This document shows, one piece after another, positions 20,905-32,264 of a DNA stretch of 64,000 nucleotides. This stretch comes from Lithobates sylvaticus (lineage: Eukaryota; Chordata; Amphibia; Anura; Ranidae). Location of the stretch: the NCBI GenBank assembly GCA_028564925.1, contig CM053029.1, forward strand, positions 609,311,486-609,375,485, in the 5' to 3' direction. A program made the position numbers and the translations under genes. The notes beneath the pieces were generated by a model that was not told where the DNA came from, searched no databases, and saw only the letters and a list, made by a program, of their open reading frames with translations. The stretch's first letter is position 1; each line of letters starts with the position of its first letter.

Positions 20905-22505
20905 ACAGTTGGTCTGGAGACATGCTTGGCCAGTCCATCACCTTTACCCTCAGCTTCTTTAGCAAGGCAGTGGTGGTCTTGGAGGTGTGTTTGGGGTGGT
21001 TATCATGTTGGAATACTGCCCTGCGGCCCAGTCTCTGAAGGGAGGGGATCATGCTCTGCTTCAGTATGTCACAGTACATGTTGGCATTCATGGTTCCCTC
21101 AATGAACTGTAGCTCCCCAGTGCCGGTGTTCTGTCACGAACAGTCCGGCTATCATCAAGTGCCCGCTGTGTACTGCGCATGCGCAGTACGGAGCAGAAGG
21201 ATTTTCGGAAAATCTCCGAAGATGAACGGCACCTGCGCCGTGAGTCGAGGTGTAAGCCCCACCATCCAAGTGGACATAGGGCTACACAAACTTAGAGGGC
21301 CCCTCCCGGGCTCGCTTCGCTCGCCACGCTTCGCTCGCCCGGTTTCGCTCTCCACGCTTCGTGCACGGCCTCGCAGCGCTCGGCTCTTTTATATTCTAAC
21401 TCTATGCCCACTTGGATGGTGGGGCTTGAAAGTGGACTCACGGCGCAGGCGCCGTTCATCTTCTGCAATTTTCGGAACCTGGTTGTTCTGCGTACTGGGG
21501 GGGACAGAAAATGACAGAACACCGGCAGCACTCATGCAGCCCCAGACCATGACCCTCCCCCCACCATGCCTGACTGTAGACAAGACACACTTGTCTTTGT
21601 CCTCCTCACCTGGTTGCCCCCACACACGCCTGACACCATCTGACACCAAATACCTTTATCTTGGTCTCATCAGACCACAGGACGTGGTTCCAGTAATCCA
21701 TGTCCTTAGTCTGCTTGTCTTCAGCAAACTGTTTGCGGACTTTCTTGTGCATCATCTTTAGAAGAGGCTTCCTTCTGGGACGACAGCCATGCAGACCAAT
21801 TTGATGCAGTGTGCGGCGTATGGTCTGAGCACTGACAGGCTGACCCCCCCACCCCTACAACCTCTGCAGCAATGCTGGCAGCACTCATACGTCTATTTCC
21901 CAAAGACAACCTCTGGATATGACGCTGAGCACGTGACCTCAACTTCTTCGGTGGACCATGGCGAGGCCTGTTCTGAGGGGAACCTGTCCTGTTATACCGC
22001 TGTATGGTCTTGGCCACTGTGCTGCAGATCAGTTTCAGGGTCTTGGCAATCTTCTTATAGCCTCGGCCATCTTTATGTAGAGCAACAATTCTTTTTTTTT
22101 CTGATCCTCAGAGAGTTCTTTGCCATGAGGTGCCATGTTGACCTTCCAGTGACCAGTATGAAAGAGTGAGAGCGATAACACCAAATTTTATTTAACACAC
22201 CTGCTCTCCATTCACACCTGAGACCTTGTAACACTAACGAGTCACATGACACCGGGGGAGGGAAAATGGCTAATTGGGCCCAATTTGGAGATTTTCACTT
22301 AGGGGTGTCCTGACTTTTGTTGCCAGCGGTTTAGACATTAATGGCTGTGTGTTGAGTTGTTTTGAGGGGACAGCAAATTTACACTGTTATACAAGCTGTA
22401 CACTCACTACTTTACATTGTAGACAAGTGTCATTTCTTCAGTGTTGTCACATGAAAAGATAGAAGAAATGTGACTGAGGGGTGTACTTACTTTTGTGAGA
22501 TACTG
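20905..22505 (-). mobile_element. Tc1-like transposon, 3'-truncated, carrying an insertion
   Basis: The right end reads ACTTTTGTGAGATACTG followed by TA (22506-22507), the inverted terminal repeat of Tc1 elements. The minus-strand transposase starts near 22133 with MAPHGKELSEDQ. It continues through a paired-type helix-turn-helix (RGYKKIAKTLKL; AKTIQRYNRTGSPQNRPRHG) and ends around 20905 after AVFQHDNHPKHTSK and MDWPSMSPD. The segment with the third catalytic residue and the other terminal repeat is missing. A frameshift lies in the A run near the N-terminus, with others later. A 395-bp element sits at 21127-21521. Confidence 0.85.
21127..21521. mobile_element. CCGG-flanked foldback element inside Tc1 (395 bp)
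   Basis: The inverted ends are TGTTCTGTCA and TGACAGAACA, flanked by CCGG at 21123-21126 and 21522-21525. The interrupted Tc1 reads continuously through a single CCGG. The arms extend well inward as an imperfect inverted repeat: CCCCACCATCCAAGTGG against CCACTTGGATGGTGGGG, and GGCACCTGCGCCGTGAGTC against ACTCACGGCGCAGGCGCC. TGT...ACA ends with a 4-bp duplication recall Ginger-type transposons; that is inference. No protein is encoded. Confidence 0.7.
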
Positions 22506-22507
22506 TA

Positions 22508-23065
22508 TGTACTGCAGTCGGCAAGTGATTATTTTTTCAATTTTGACTGGAGTATACCATCAGTCATCTCTAAACTCCCCGGTATGCACACGCTGAAGCC
22601 GTCATCTACTAATACAAACATTTATCCTTTTACTATGGACATTTTTTTTACCAGGCTTTATAGTTGTCAGTCCAACTAAAGGAAAAACAGTTTGGAAGGG
22701 ACAGAAATATCGCCGTGTCGTGTTTATTCTAAATCACGTCACCAGATGGATTCAGTGGCTTCCTCAGATTTATGGAAGTTATTTTGTACTTTGGTTAACA
22801 TTTTCCCCTCTTATCAATTTATGACTTGTTTATGTTTTTATTACACTTTCTGTCATTTGATGGAAAACTCCCCAACGACCGGTCAACATTTTCCTACTGA
22901 ACGCAAAACACATCCAGCGTGCCGTTATTCTGCTTCACCATTAATGGGTCGCGGCAGAAGCCGAGAGACGGGAAATTTTATAATATATATTTTGTGAAAG
23001 ACGTCTTTCGGTCTTAAAAAAAAAAAAAGAAATAAAATGAATTTGTCTGTAATAATATTTATCAC
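22508..23065. other. Unassigned stretch
   Basis: No repeat or coding signature is recognised. The sequence is AT-rich, with a short A run at 23018-23030. It could be single-copy host DNA between insertions. Confidence 0.25.
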
Positions 23066-23068
23066 TTA

Positions 23069-23926
23069 GGCCTCATGCACACGAGACGCTGTTAAACGCG
23101 CGTTCAGAGGCAGTTGGACACTTTTTTCAACTGCCCCTGAACGCATGCAATGTTATCCTATGTGTCCGTGCACACAGTCTTGTTTTTTCCCGTTTTTATG
23201 CAGTTGCATTTAACCTCGTTTTTCCAGAAGCAAAAAAATGCGTTCAGACACTTTGCTTTTCTGCGTTTCAGACGCAAAACGCAGCTAAACGCGGCTAAAC
23301 GCAGGCACCTGCGTTTAGCCGCGTTTGCGTTTATAAGCCTTTTTAAAGGAACCCAATTTTTTGGAGCAGAAAACTCAGAAATATGATGGTAAACCATAAA
23401 AAAATACTAAAAAAATTGGTTTAAAATGTCGTAATTAGTTTAGAGTTCATAGAGCGTATATACTGACTGATGCATACATGTTTGTGAAATATCCAACAGA
23501 CATTCACTGTGCCATCAACGGATGGGTCCAATATCGACAAGCTCTGATTCTGGACCTCTCATGCAAATTTGCAACGACGTTGCTGCCGCATCAAGAGCAA
23601 CATCAGGAGCATTTCCTGACATATATTCAATACGGGATCCATTTTTAAAAAAAAAACACAGAAAGAGAGGCAAATGCGAGTGTACAACTTCTCTCTGCTG
23701 CTCACTCTGATCAAAACGGCAGAAATAGTTAATAATACATGCTTTCTGAGCTTGGGGAGGGTCTATATGATGTTATCTTTACAAATGCTTATAGACGCAA
23801 ACGCGTCTAAACGCGTCTAAACGCGGCATGAAAACACAGCAAAACGCGCGTTTTTAAACGCAGGTTTCTGCTTTTTAAAACGCGCGTTCAGCAGAGTTTG
23901 CATCTGCGTCTCGTGTGCATGGGGCC
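23069..23926. mobile_element. TWA-flanked element with GGCC..CATGCACACGAGACGC ends (858 bp)
   Basis: The left end GGCCTCATGCACACGAGACG and right end CGTCTCGTGTGCATGGGGCC are inverted, flanked by TTA at 23066-23068 and 23927-23929. The subterminal regions are full of AAACGCG words in inverted arrangement (AAACGCGCGTTCAG on the left, AAAACGCGCGTTCAGC on the right). TTA duplication fits PIF/Harbinger. No transposase. Confidence 0.75.
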
Positions 23927-23957
23927 TTAGTCTGCATTCAAAAGCCAAGACTTATAA

Positions 23958-24265
23958 TGCCGCGTACACACGATCGGAATTCTCGTCGGAAAAAAACTCT
24001 GACGTTTTTTCCGACGGAATTCCGCTCAAGCTGTGTTGCCTACACACGATCACACCAAATTCCGACAGTCAGTAACACAGCGGCATAAAACACGTTCGAC
24101 TGCACTATAAAAGGGAAGTTTAATGCTTCTGAGCATGCGTCGAATTGTTTCCGAGCATGCGTCGGAATTTTGCGTGTCGGAATTGCATACACACGATCGG
24201 AAAATCAGACGAAAAGCTCCCATCGGACTGTTTCCATCGGAAATTCCGACCGCGTGTACACGGCA
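23958..24265. mobile_element. TWA-flanked MITE (GTACACACGATCGG family, 308 bp)
   Basis: The ends TGCCGCGTACACACGATCGG and CCGACCGCGTGTACACGGCA are inverted. Flanks are TAA on the left and TTA on the right, so the duplication is imperfect. The interior CGGCATAAAACACGTTCGAC and TTTAATGCTTCTGAGCATGC is shared with 35316-35741. Confidence 0.75.
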
Positions 24266-25264
24266 TTATACTTCTTATTTCATTTTGGATTAAATCGACT
24301 TATGTAATTTAATGTTTTTTTAAAGTACATTTTTTTTTATTTAATTTTTTTATTTAATTTCATTCTTTTTTTCTTTAACCAATTGCCAACTGGGCACTTT
24401 TACCCCCTTCCTGCCCTGACCAATTTTCAGCTTTCAGCGCTGTCACACTTTGAATGGCAATTGCTGCACTGTACCCATATGACACTTTTATCATTTTTTT
24501 CATACAAATACAGCTTTCTTTTAGTGGTATTTAACCCCTTCAATACCGGCGTATAGTAATATGACGCCCGCAGATGGGATCTCCCATCCTGGGCGGGCGT
24601 CATATGACGTCCTCTCGTTCCCAGCAGGGCCGGACTGGGAATAAAATTCAGCCCTGGAAAAAATTTCATACCAGCCCCACAGCATTATTATACCAGCGCA
24701 ACAGCATAACGTCATTATTTTCTGGTTCAAGAAAGGGAAAAACCAGACATTTTAAAGCACATTTGAAGAGTGTATTATATATAAAAAAGACAGATATGAA
24801 ATCACATAGGGATATATATAAGCAAATTCCAGTTAAAAGTGGTCAATCATCAAGGGGGACCCCAGGAACTCAGAACGTGGGGGGGGGGACCACATTCCGC
24901 AGAAAGAATACACTAAGGTAAGGGGGGGGGGGGTTACTGATATAAGGGGGAAACCCTTTATATCAGTGCCCCCTTACATTATTGTACTCTCTCCCCCTTA
25001 CATCAGTGACCCCCCTTCAGACTGGCCTGGCGGTGCTGTCACTGACCTCCTCTCAGGGGCACCAAGCAGGGCTCAGTCAGTCGGCTCCAGCTTGGTGGCT
25101 CTGGTTTTATCCTATAGTCTCCTCTCCACAGTCCACACACGTCTGACTTCTCCCATGACCCCTATCCTGACGGCGCTCCCACTCTTGACTCCTCTTCAGA
25201 CTCCCTCAGAGACTGCAGACATGATACAGGAGAGGAGATGGTCAGAGACTGCAGACATTTTACA

Positions 25265-25795
25265 AGAGCTCAATGCAGCCTCACCAGTGTCCATCAAATG
25301 CAGCCTCACTGTGCCCATCAAATGCAGCCTCGCCAGTGCCCATCAAATGCAGCCTCGCCAGTGGCCATCAAATGCAGCCTCACTGTGCCCATCAAATGCA
25401 GCCTCACTGTGCCCATCAAATGCAGCCTCACTGTGCCCATCAAATGCAGCCTCACTGTGCCCATTAAATGCTGCCTCACTGTGCCCATCAAATGCAGCCT
25501 CACTGTGCCCATCAAATGCAGCCTCACTGTGCCCATCAAATGAAGCCTCACTGTGCTCATCAAATGCAGCTTTACTCTGTCCGTGAATGCGGCCTCACTG
25601 TGCCCACCATTGCGGTCTCACCGTGCCCACCATAGCCGCCTCACCGTGCCCACCATTGCGGCCTCACCGTGCCCACCATTGCGGCCTCACCGTGCCCATG
25701 CAAATGCAGCTTTACTGTGCCGTGAAAGCAGTCTCACTGTGCCCATGAATGCAGCCTTACTGTGCCCATGAATGCAGCCTCACTGTGCCCATCAT
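25265..25795 (+). repeat. 24-bp minisatellite AATGCAGCCTCACTGTGCCC
   Basis: About 20 units, initially AAATGCAGCCTCACTGTGCCCATC, degenerating to the right into GCGGCCTCACCGTGCCCACC. Since 24 is a multiple of three the frames read as repeated peptides; they are not genes. Confidence 0.95.
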
Positions 25796-26039
25796 TGCAG
25801 CCCCTCCTGTGCCCCATGTCCCAGTCTGCAGTCCCTGTCTGTGGGAAGGTGTGTTGTTGATGCTCGGGTACAGTACCTTGCATGCCAGCAGGATATCCAT
25901 GATGACCAGCAGCAGGCAGGGGCTGTTCTTGTTTTGGATGGGGACAGTGTTCCTTCCAGAGGATCTGTTTGCTGTGAGATGGAGTGGTCCCGGGCCACCT
26001 GCACCTTCAGCCGTCCTCACTTTCCGGCCCCAGTCAGCC

Positions 26040-27335
26040 TGTCCCCTGGTCCTGGGGAAGTGGAGAGCACTGGGTGGGAGCTGGAGAGAAGGGGGAGCAG
26101 AGAGTACTGGCGGGGTTGGAGAGCACATGGGTGGGGGCAAAGAGCAGGGGGGAGTGGAGATCACAGGGGTGGGGAGTGCAGAGCACTGGGGGGGGAAAAA
26201 TAACAGGGGTGGAGAGCACGGGAGGCTGAGAGCACTGGGGGGGGGGGGTAAGAGTGTGGGGTGGCGAAGAGCACTGGACGGGAGCTTGAGAGCACTGGGG
26301 GGGGGGGGGGGGGCAGAAAAACAGGTCTGGAGAGCACTGGGGGGTACAAAGGGCAGGGGGGAGGGGAGAGCAATGGGGGGAGCTTGAGAGCACCCATGGT
26401 GGCCAGAAAGTACAGGGGTGGAAAGCACGGGGGACTGGAGAGCACTGTTGGGGTTGGAGAGCACATGGGTGGGGGCAAAATGCAGGGGGGAGTGGAGAGT
26501 ACTGGGGGGGGCTTGTGAGAGCACTGGTGGGGGAGACAAAAAGAATAGGGGTGGAGAGCACAGGGGCTGGAGAGCATGGTGGGGGGTAGAGAGCACGGTG
26601 GGGGGTAGAGAGCACGGTGGGGGGTGAGGAGCACTGTGGGGGGTGGAGAGCACGGTGGGGGGTGGAGAGCACTGGGGTGGGGGCTAGAGAAGGATGGGGA
26701 GAGCTGGAGAGCAGGGGGGGCAGAAAGAACAGGGGGGGGGCGGACAGCACTGTGGGGGGTGGGGAGCACAGGGGGCTGGAGAGTACTGTGGGGGGTGGGA
26801 GCACTGCAGGGGGTGGGGAGCACTGCAGGGGGTGGAGAGCACTGTGGGGGAGCACGGGGGGCTGGAGAGTACTGTGGGGGGTGGGGAGCACTGTGGAGGG
26901 TGGGGAGCACTGTGGGGGGGAGCACGGGGGGCTGGAGAGTACTGTGGGGGGTGGGGAGCACTGTGGGGGGAGCACGGGGGGCTGGAGAGTACTGTGGGGG
27001 GAGCACGGGGGGCTGGAGAGTACTGTGGGGGGTGGGGAGCACTGCGGGGGGCTGGAGAGTACTGTGGGGGGCTGGAGAGCACTGTGGGGGGAGCACGGGG
27101 GCTGGAGAGTACTGTGTGGGGTGGGGAGCACTGCGGGGGGCTGGAAAGCACTGTGGGGGGGCTAGAGAAGGATGGGGGGGGCTAGAGAAGGATGGGGAGA
27201 GCAGGGGGGGGCAGAAAGAACAGGGGTTGAGGGAAATGTGGGGGGGAGGGGGCTGGAGAGTCTGGTGGGGGAGGAGAGCACTGGGGGGGAAGCACAAGGA
27301 GAAGGGGGGGGGGGCAGTAAAAGAAGTTGGATAGG
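26040..27335 (+). repeat. G-rich minisatellite GGAGAGCACTGTGGGGGGTG
   Basis: Around 50 imperfect 20-30 bp units of GGAGAGCACTGGGGGGG type. Runs of five or more G recur every unit on the plus strand, so the block has strong G-quadruplex potential and extreme strand asymmetry. The 180-400 codon frames on both strands are stop-free by composition. Confidence 0.9.
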
Positions 27336-27355
27336 GGAGGATCAGCAGGGGGGGC

Positions 27356-27490
27356 CCGGGCTGCATATAGAAGAGATTAGCTTCATGCAGCCGCAGACTG
27401 CTTGGTTCTCCTCCTCTCCCTCCTCCAAGCAGTCAGCGGCTGCATGGAGGAATATAGAAAGCTAATCTCTTCTATATGCAGCCTGCCCCC
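27356..27490. repeat. Inverted repeat GGGCTGCATATAGAAGAGAT
   Basis: GGCTGCATATAGAAGAGATTAGCTTC... on the left and ...AAGCTAATCTCTTCTATATG on the right pair over about 30 bp. A second inner pair, CTGCTTGG against CCAAGCAG, brackets a CTCCTC loop. Confidence 0.75.
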
Positions 27491-27555
27491 CCCCCCCTGC
27501 TGATCCCCCTATTCAGGCACACATGGCGGCTGTACTCACAGCCTCACAGGCATCT

Positions 27556-27742
27556 CTCCTGTGAACACGGAGCTGGCCGGGTCTGTGTTCGGCGGCCGCT
27601 CCGTAACACGGTCCCGCTCCCCTAGACCGGCTGTGTGATAGGTGGATTCTATCTACTATCACATGAGCCGGTCTAGGGGGGCGGGACCGTGTTACGGAGC
27701 GGCCGCCGAACACAGACCCGGCCAGCTCCGTGTTCACAGGAG
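27556..27742. repeat. Near-perfect palindrome, 77-bp arms
   Basis: Arms 27556-27632 and 27666-27742 are reverse complements with one mismatch, separated by a 33-bp loop. They are GC-rich and contain GGCGGCCGC. It lies 93 bp inside the right end of hAT copy A. The near identity implies a recent origin or ongoing correction. Confidence 0.9.
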
Positions 27743-28870
27743 CATAACAGGGGAGCACTGCAGCCGCAAAGCGGCCCCAGGGCAGGCAGCCTACCGGGAA
27801 ATATCCCGGTATCCCGGTAGGCCAGTCCGGCCCTGGTTCCCAGCCGTCTAGGGGGCACGTGCCTGCCCGCGGCGCCGCTCAGGACCCGGTGCGCGTGCCC
27901 GCCGGCCACGATGTCCGCCGGGCACCCGCGGTTTCCCAGGAACACAGCAGGACCGTCGATCTGTAAACACACAGCTCCACGGTCCTGTCAGAGGAGAGGA
28001 GACCGATGGTGTGTTCCCAGTACAGCGGAACACCGATCGGTCTCCTCCCCTTGTGAGTCCCCTCCCCCCACAGTTAGAATCACTCCCAGGGAACATAATT
28101 AACCCCTGCAGCGCCCCCTAGTGGTTAACCCCTTCCCTGCCAGTCACATTTACACAGTAATCAGTGCAATTTTATAGCACCGATCGCTGTGTAAATGTGA
28201 ATGGTCCCAAAAATGTGTCAAAAGTATCCGATGTGTCCGCCGCAATGTCGCAGTCACGAAAAAAAAAAACGCAGATCACCGCCATTACTAGTAAAAAAAA
28301 AAAAAATGCCATAAATCTAACCCCCTATTTTGTAGACGCTATAACCAATCAATAAACGCTTATTACGATTTTTTGTTACCAAAAATATGTAGAAGAATAC
28401 GTATCGGCCTAAACTGAGGAAAAAGTTATTATTATTATTTTTTTTAAATGGGATATTTATTATAGCAAAAAGTCAAAAATATATTGTGTTTTTTTCAAAA
28501 TTGACGCTCTTTTTTTGTTTATAGTGCAAAAAATAAAAAAAAAACGCAGAGGTGATCAAATACCACCAAAAGAAATCTCTATTTGTGGGAAAAAAAGGAC
28601 GTCAATTTTGTTTGGGAGCCACGTCGCACGACCGCGCAATTGTCAGTTAAAGCGACGCAGTGCCGAATCGCAAAAAGTGCTCTGGTAAGGAAGGGGGTAA
28701 ATTCTTCCGGGGCTGAAGCGGTTAATCACGATTTGGGTTGTTTATTTTTTGCTAAACAAACAAATAAAGACAGAAAATTTGGGGGGGGGGGGGGATGAAT
28801 ACTTTTTCATAGTTTGTATTGTTAATTTTGCAAACAGGTAATTTTTCTCCTTCACTGATATGCGCTGATG

Positions 28871-29202
28871 AGACGGCTCTGCTCTCATCAAAAAATATTT
28901 GTTGCTGATATTGGAAGTGACCCGGTGTTTCTCGGTGACTGTACTCTGGATACACGGCATTCGAGCTGCAGATCTGTGGCGTGGGAGAGGGACCTGGGCT
29001 GGGATTCAACCTATTTTGGGCAGCAATGAGATAAAACAGAAGGATGATCAGATGGAGATTGTCATGGGAGGCGGATCTCCTGTCCAAAAATATGGAGCCA
29101 ACTAAATGCAATGTTAACTTCTAATTTAAAACCTGCTCAGTGCGCGCTGCTGATTGTCATACACTAGGGGGTGCTCTCTCCCACCAGACACAACCGGCTT
29201 TA
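28871..29202. other. Unassigned stretch
   Basis: No gene is seen. It may be the remainder of outer TTAA copy 7 followed by single-copy DNA. A minus-strand frame across 28752-29111 has no recognised motif. Confidence 0.25.
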
Positions 29203-29524
29203 TTAACCAATTGCCGGCCGCTCCACGTACATGTACTGCGGGGCGGCGGCTCCTACAGGTGAAATCAGCTACCTGTACATCATCTCCACCCAGTGCCGAT
29301 CCTGACCTCCCTGGGGCCCTAAGCAAAATTCTGCTGAGGGGCCCTCTACCTGACCCGTGATCCCGTGAGCTATGTAAACCATTTGCCATTGCCATTGCCA
29401 CACCTGACACTTCAGCGCTCTCAATACAATCCTCCCTCCTTTAAACAAAACAGTCAAAGAATAAGTACAACAAAATAGAACAGACATGTATACAATATAT
29501 ATATCTTTACATATCTGAGTGTGG

Positions 29525-30570
29525 ATCCCCCACTTACATCAGGGTCCCCAGAGAGCCACCCCTTACATCAGGATCCCCAGAGAGCCCCCCCTTACACCAG
29601 GGTCCCCAGAGAGCCCCCCCCCCTTACACCAGGGTCCCCAGAGAGCCCCCCCCCCTTACACCAGGGTCCCCCCCCTTTACACCAGGGTCCCCAGAGAGCC
29701 TCCCCTTACACCATTGTCCCCAGAGAGCCTTCCCTTACACCAGGGTCCCCAGAGAGCCTCCCCTTACACCAGGGTCCCCAGAGAGCCTCCCCCTTACACC
29801 AGGGTCCACAGAGAGCCTCCCCCTTACACCAGGGTCCCCAGAGAGCCTCCCCTTACACCAGGGTCCCCCGAGCGCCTCCCCCTTACACCAGGGTCCCCAG
29901 AGAGCCTCCCCCGTACATCCGGGTCCCCAGAGAGCACCCCCCTTACATCAGGGTCCCCAGAGAGCACCCCCCTTACATCAGGGTCCCCAGAGAGCCTCCC
30001 CTTACACCAGGGTCCCCAGAGAGCCTCCCCTTACACCAGGGTCCCCAGAGAGCCTCCCCCTTACACCAGGGTCCCCAGAGAGCCTCCCCCTTACATCAGG
30101 GTCCCCAGAGAGCACCCCCCTTACATCAGGGTCCCCAGAGAGCACCCCCCTTACATCAGGGTCCCCAGAGAGCACCCCCCTTACATCAGGGTCCCCAGAG
30201 AGCACCCCCTTACATCAGGGTCCCCAGAGAGCACCCCCCTTACATCAGGGTCCCCAGAGAGCACCCCCCTTACATCAGGGTCCCCAGAGAGCCTCCCCTT
30301 ACACCAGGGTCCCCAGAGAGCCTCCCCTTACACCAGGGTCCCCAGAGAGCCTCCCCTTACACCAGGGTCCCCAGAGAGCCTCCCCCTTACATCAGGGTCC
30401 CCAGAGAGCACCCCCCTTACATCAGGGTCCCCAGAGAGCACCCCCCTTACATCAGGGTCCCCAGAGAGCAGCCCCCTACATTAGGGTCCCCAGAGAGCAC
30501 CCCCCTTACATCAGGGTCCCCAGAGAGCACCCCCCTTACATCAGGGTCCCCAGAGAGCATCCCTATAAAG
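29525..30570 (+). repeat. 30-bp minisatellite TTACATCAGGGTCCCCAGAG
   Basis: About 34 units of 30 bp with variable C runs; ACACCAGG and ACATCAGG subtypes form blocks, which suggests local block duplication. Two plus frames stay open for over 300 codons because of the repeat. Confidence 0.95.
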
Positions 30571-30954
30571 CCCCTCCTTACATCGGGGTCATTGCCCTTT
30601 ACATCAGAGTTCCGCCTTGCACTGTAAGGTGGAATCCTGCATACTATGATGTAAAGGGGAACTCTGGGACTGTGGGGAGGACTCTGGTGACCAGAGAAAG
30701 AAAACACTAAGATAAGGGGGTTTACTGATAAGGGGGAAACCTTTATATCAGTGCCCCCTTACAATATTGTATTGACCCCCCCTAGACTGGCCTGGCAGTG
30801 CTGTCACTGACCTCCTCTCAGGTGCACTGTGCAGGGTTCAGTCAGTCGGCTCCAGCTTGGTGGCTCTGGTTTTATCCCATAGTTTCCTCTCCACAGTCCA
30901 TACATGTCTGACTTCTCCCATGACCCCCATCCTGGCTGCGCTCCCTCTCTTGAC

Positions 30955-32215
30955 TCAGGGGAGGTCAGAGGCTGCGGATGGGACAGGGGAGGTCAGAGGC
31001 TGTGGGGGGAGGGCAACAGGAGAGGTCAGAGGCTGGGGGGGAGGGCAACAGGAGAGGTCAGAGGCTGCGGGGGGGGGGCAACAGGAGAGGTCAGAGGCTG
31101 CGGGGGGCAACAGGAGAGGTCAGAGGCTGTGGGAGGCTGTGGGGGGCAACAGGAGAGGTCAGAGGCTGCGAAGGGGGGGGACAGGAGGTCAGAGGCTGCG
31201 AAGGGGGGGGCCAGGATGTCAGAGGCTGCGAAGGGGGGGGGACAGGAGGTCAGAGGCTGCGAAGGGGGGGGGGGACAGGAGGTCAGAGGCTGCAAGGGGG
31301 GGACTGGAGGTCAGACGCTGCAAGGGGGGGGACAGGAGGTCAGAGGCTGCAAGGGGGGGGGCAGGAGGTCAGAGGCTGCAAGGGGGGGACTGGAGGTCAG
31401 ACGCTGCAAGGGGGGGGACAGGAGGTCAGACGCTGCAAGGGGGGGGACAGGAGGTCAGAGGCTGCAAGGGGGGGACAGGAGGTCCGAGGCTGCGAGGGGG
31501 GCAGGAGGTCAGAGGCTGCGAAGGGGGGGGGGACAGGAGGTCAGAGGCTGCAGGGGGGGACAGGAGGTCCGAGGCTGCGAAGGGGGGGGACAGGAGGTCA
31601 GAGGCTGCGAAGGGGGGGCAGGAGGTCAGAGGCTGCAGGGGGGGGGGGACAGGAGGTCCGAGGCTGCGAGGGGGGGGGGGGACAGGAGGTCTGAGGCTGC
31701 GAGGGGGGGGGGACAGGAGGTCTGAGGCTGCAAGGGGGGGACAGGAGGTCTGAGGCTGCGAGGGGGGGGACAGGAGGTCTGAGGCTGCGGGGGGGGGGGA
31801 AGGAGGTCCGAGGCTGCGAGGGGGGGGGCAGGAGGTCCGAGGCTGCGAAGGGGGTGGGAAAGGAGGTCCGAGGCTGCGAGGGGGGGACAGGAGGTCAGAG
31901 GCTGCAGGGGGGGACAGGAGGTCCGAGGCTGCGAGGGGGGGACAGGAGGTCAGAGGCTGCAGGGGGGGGACAGGAGGTCAGAGGCTGCGAGGGGGGGGGG
32001 ACAGGAGGTCAGAGGCTGCGAGGGGGGGGGGCAGGAGGTCAGAGGCTGCGAAGGGGGGGCAGGAGGTCAGAGGCTGAGGAAGGGGGGGGCAGGAGGTCAG
32101 AGGCTTTGAGGGGGGAGGGGGGACAGGAGGTCAGAGGCTGCGAGGGGGAGGGGGCCCAGGAGGTAAGAGGCTGCGAGGGGGAGGGGGCTCAGGAGGTAAG
32201 AGGCTGCGGAGGGGA
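30955..32215 (+). repeat. G-rich minisatellite GGACAGGAGGTCAGAGGCTG
   Basis: About 40 units of GACAGGAGGTCAGAGGCTGCGA followed by a run of 5-12 G. Unit length varies mostly through the G run. Strong G-quadruplex potential on the plus strand. Open frames are artefacts. Confidence 0.95.
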
Positions 32216-32264
32216 CGTTTTATTTTTAAAAATGGCGCCCCTTGGCGCCATCGTGTCACTGGTG

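Larger units (their letters stand above)
24625..27835 (+). mobile_element. Large non-autonomous hAT, copy A (3.2 kb)
   Basis: The ends CAGGGCCGGACTGG and CCAGTCCGGCCCTG are inverted, flanked by a perfect 8-bp duplication GTTCCCAG (24617-24624 and 27836-27843). The body holds a 24-bp minisatellite, a G-rich minisatellite and two palindromes. A module at about 24930-25200 (ACTGGCCTGGCGGTGCTGTC) recurs in the hAT at 29291-32617. No transposase or other recognisable protein; the long frames are minisatellite artefacts. Confidence 0.85.
24531..28725 (+). mobile_element. Inner TTAA element, copy 8, split by a hAT
   Basis: TTAA at 24531-24534 and 28722-28725, with left end CCCCTTCAATACCGGCGTAT and right end GGGGCTGAAGCGG. 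After the hAT it continues with CGTCTAGGGGGCACGTGCC, then the AT-rich family core (28140-28660). Discounting the hAT leaves about 980 bp, the normal size for the family. Confidence 0.75.
24375..28870 (+). mobile_element. Outer TTAA element, copy 7, holding a nest
   Basis: TTAA at 24375-24378 is followed by CCAATTGCCAACTGGGCAC and CCAATTTTCAGCTTTCAGCG. It is interrupted after TTAGTGGTAT at 24530. After the inner element it resumes at 28722 (TTAATCACGATTTGGGTTGT, then TTATTTTTTGCTAAACAAAC), as the family would predict. Its right end is not clear; family-like wording fades near 28870. Confidence 0.65.

Noticed and set aside
21051-21761. 236-codon plus frame
   Set aside because: It runs antisense through Tc1 and the CCGG element; it has no motif and the sense strand explains the sequence.
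25757-27366. Minus frames of 298-401 codons, proline/serine-rich, and matching glycine-rich plus frames
   Set aside because: They follow from the G-rich minisatellite, which lacks stops on both strands; no start context, domain or non-repeat part supports a protein.
29519-30627. Plus frames of 321 and 368 codons
   Set aside because: A 30-bp repeat is a multiple of three, so the frame repeats a ten-residue peptide. No other evidence of coding.
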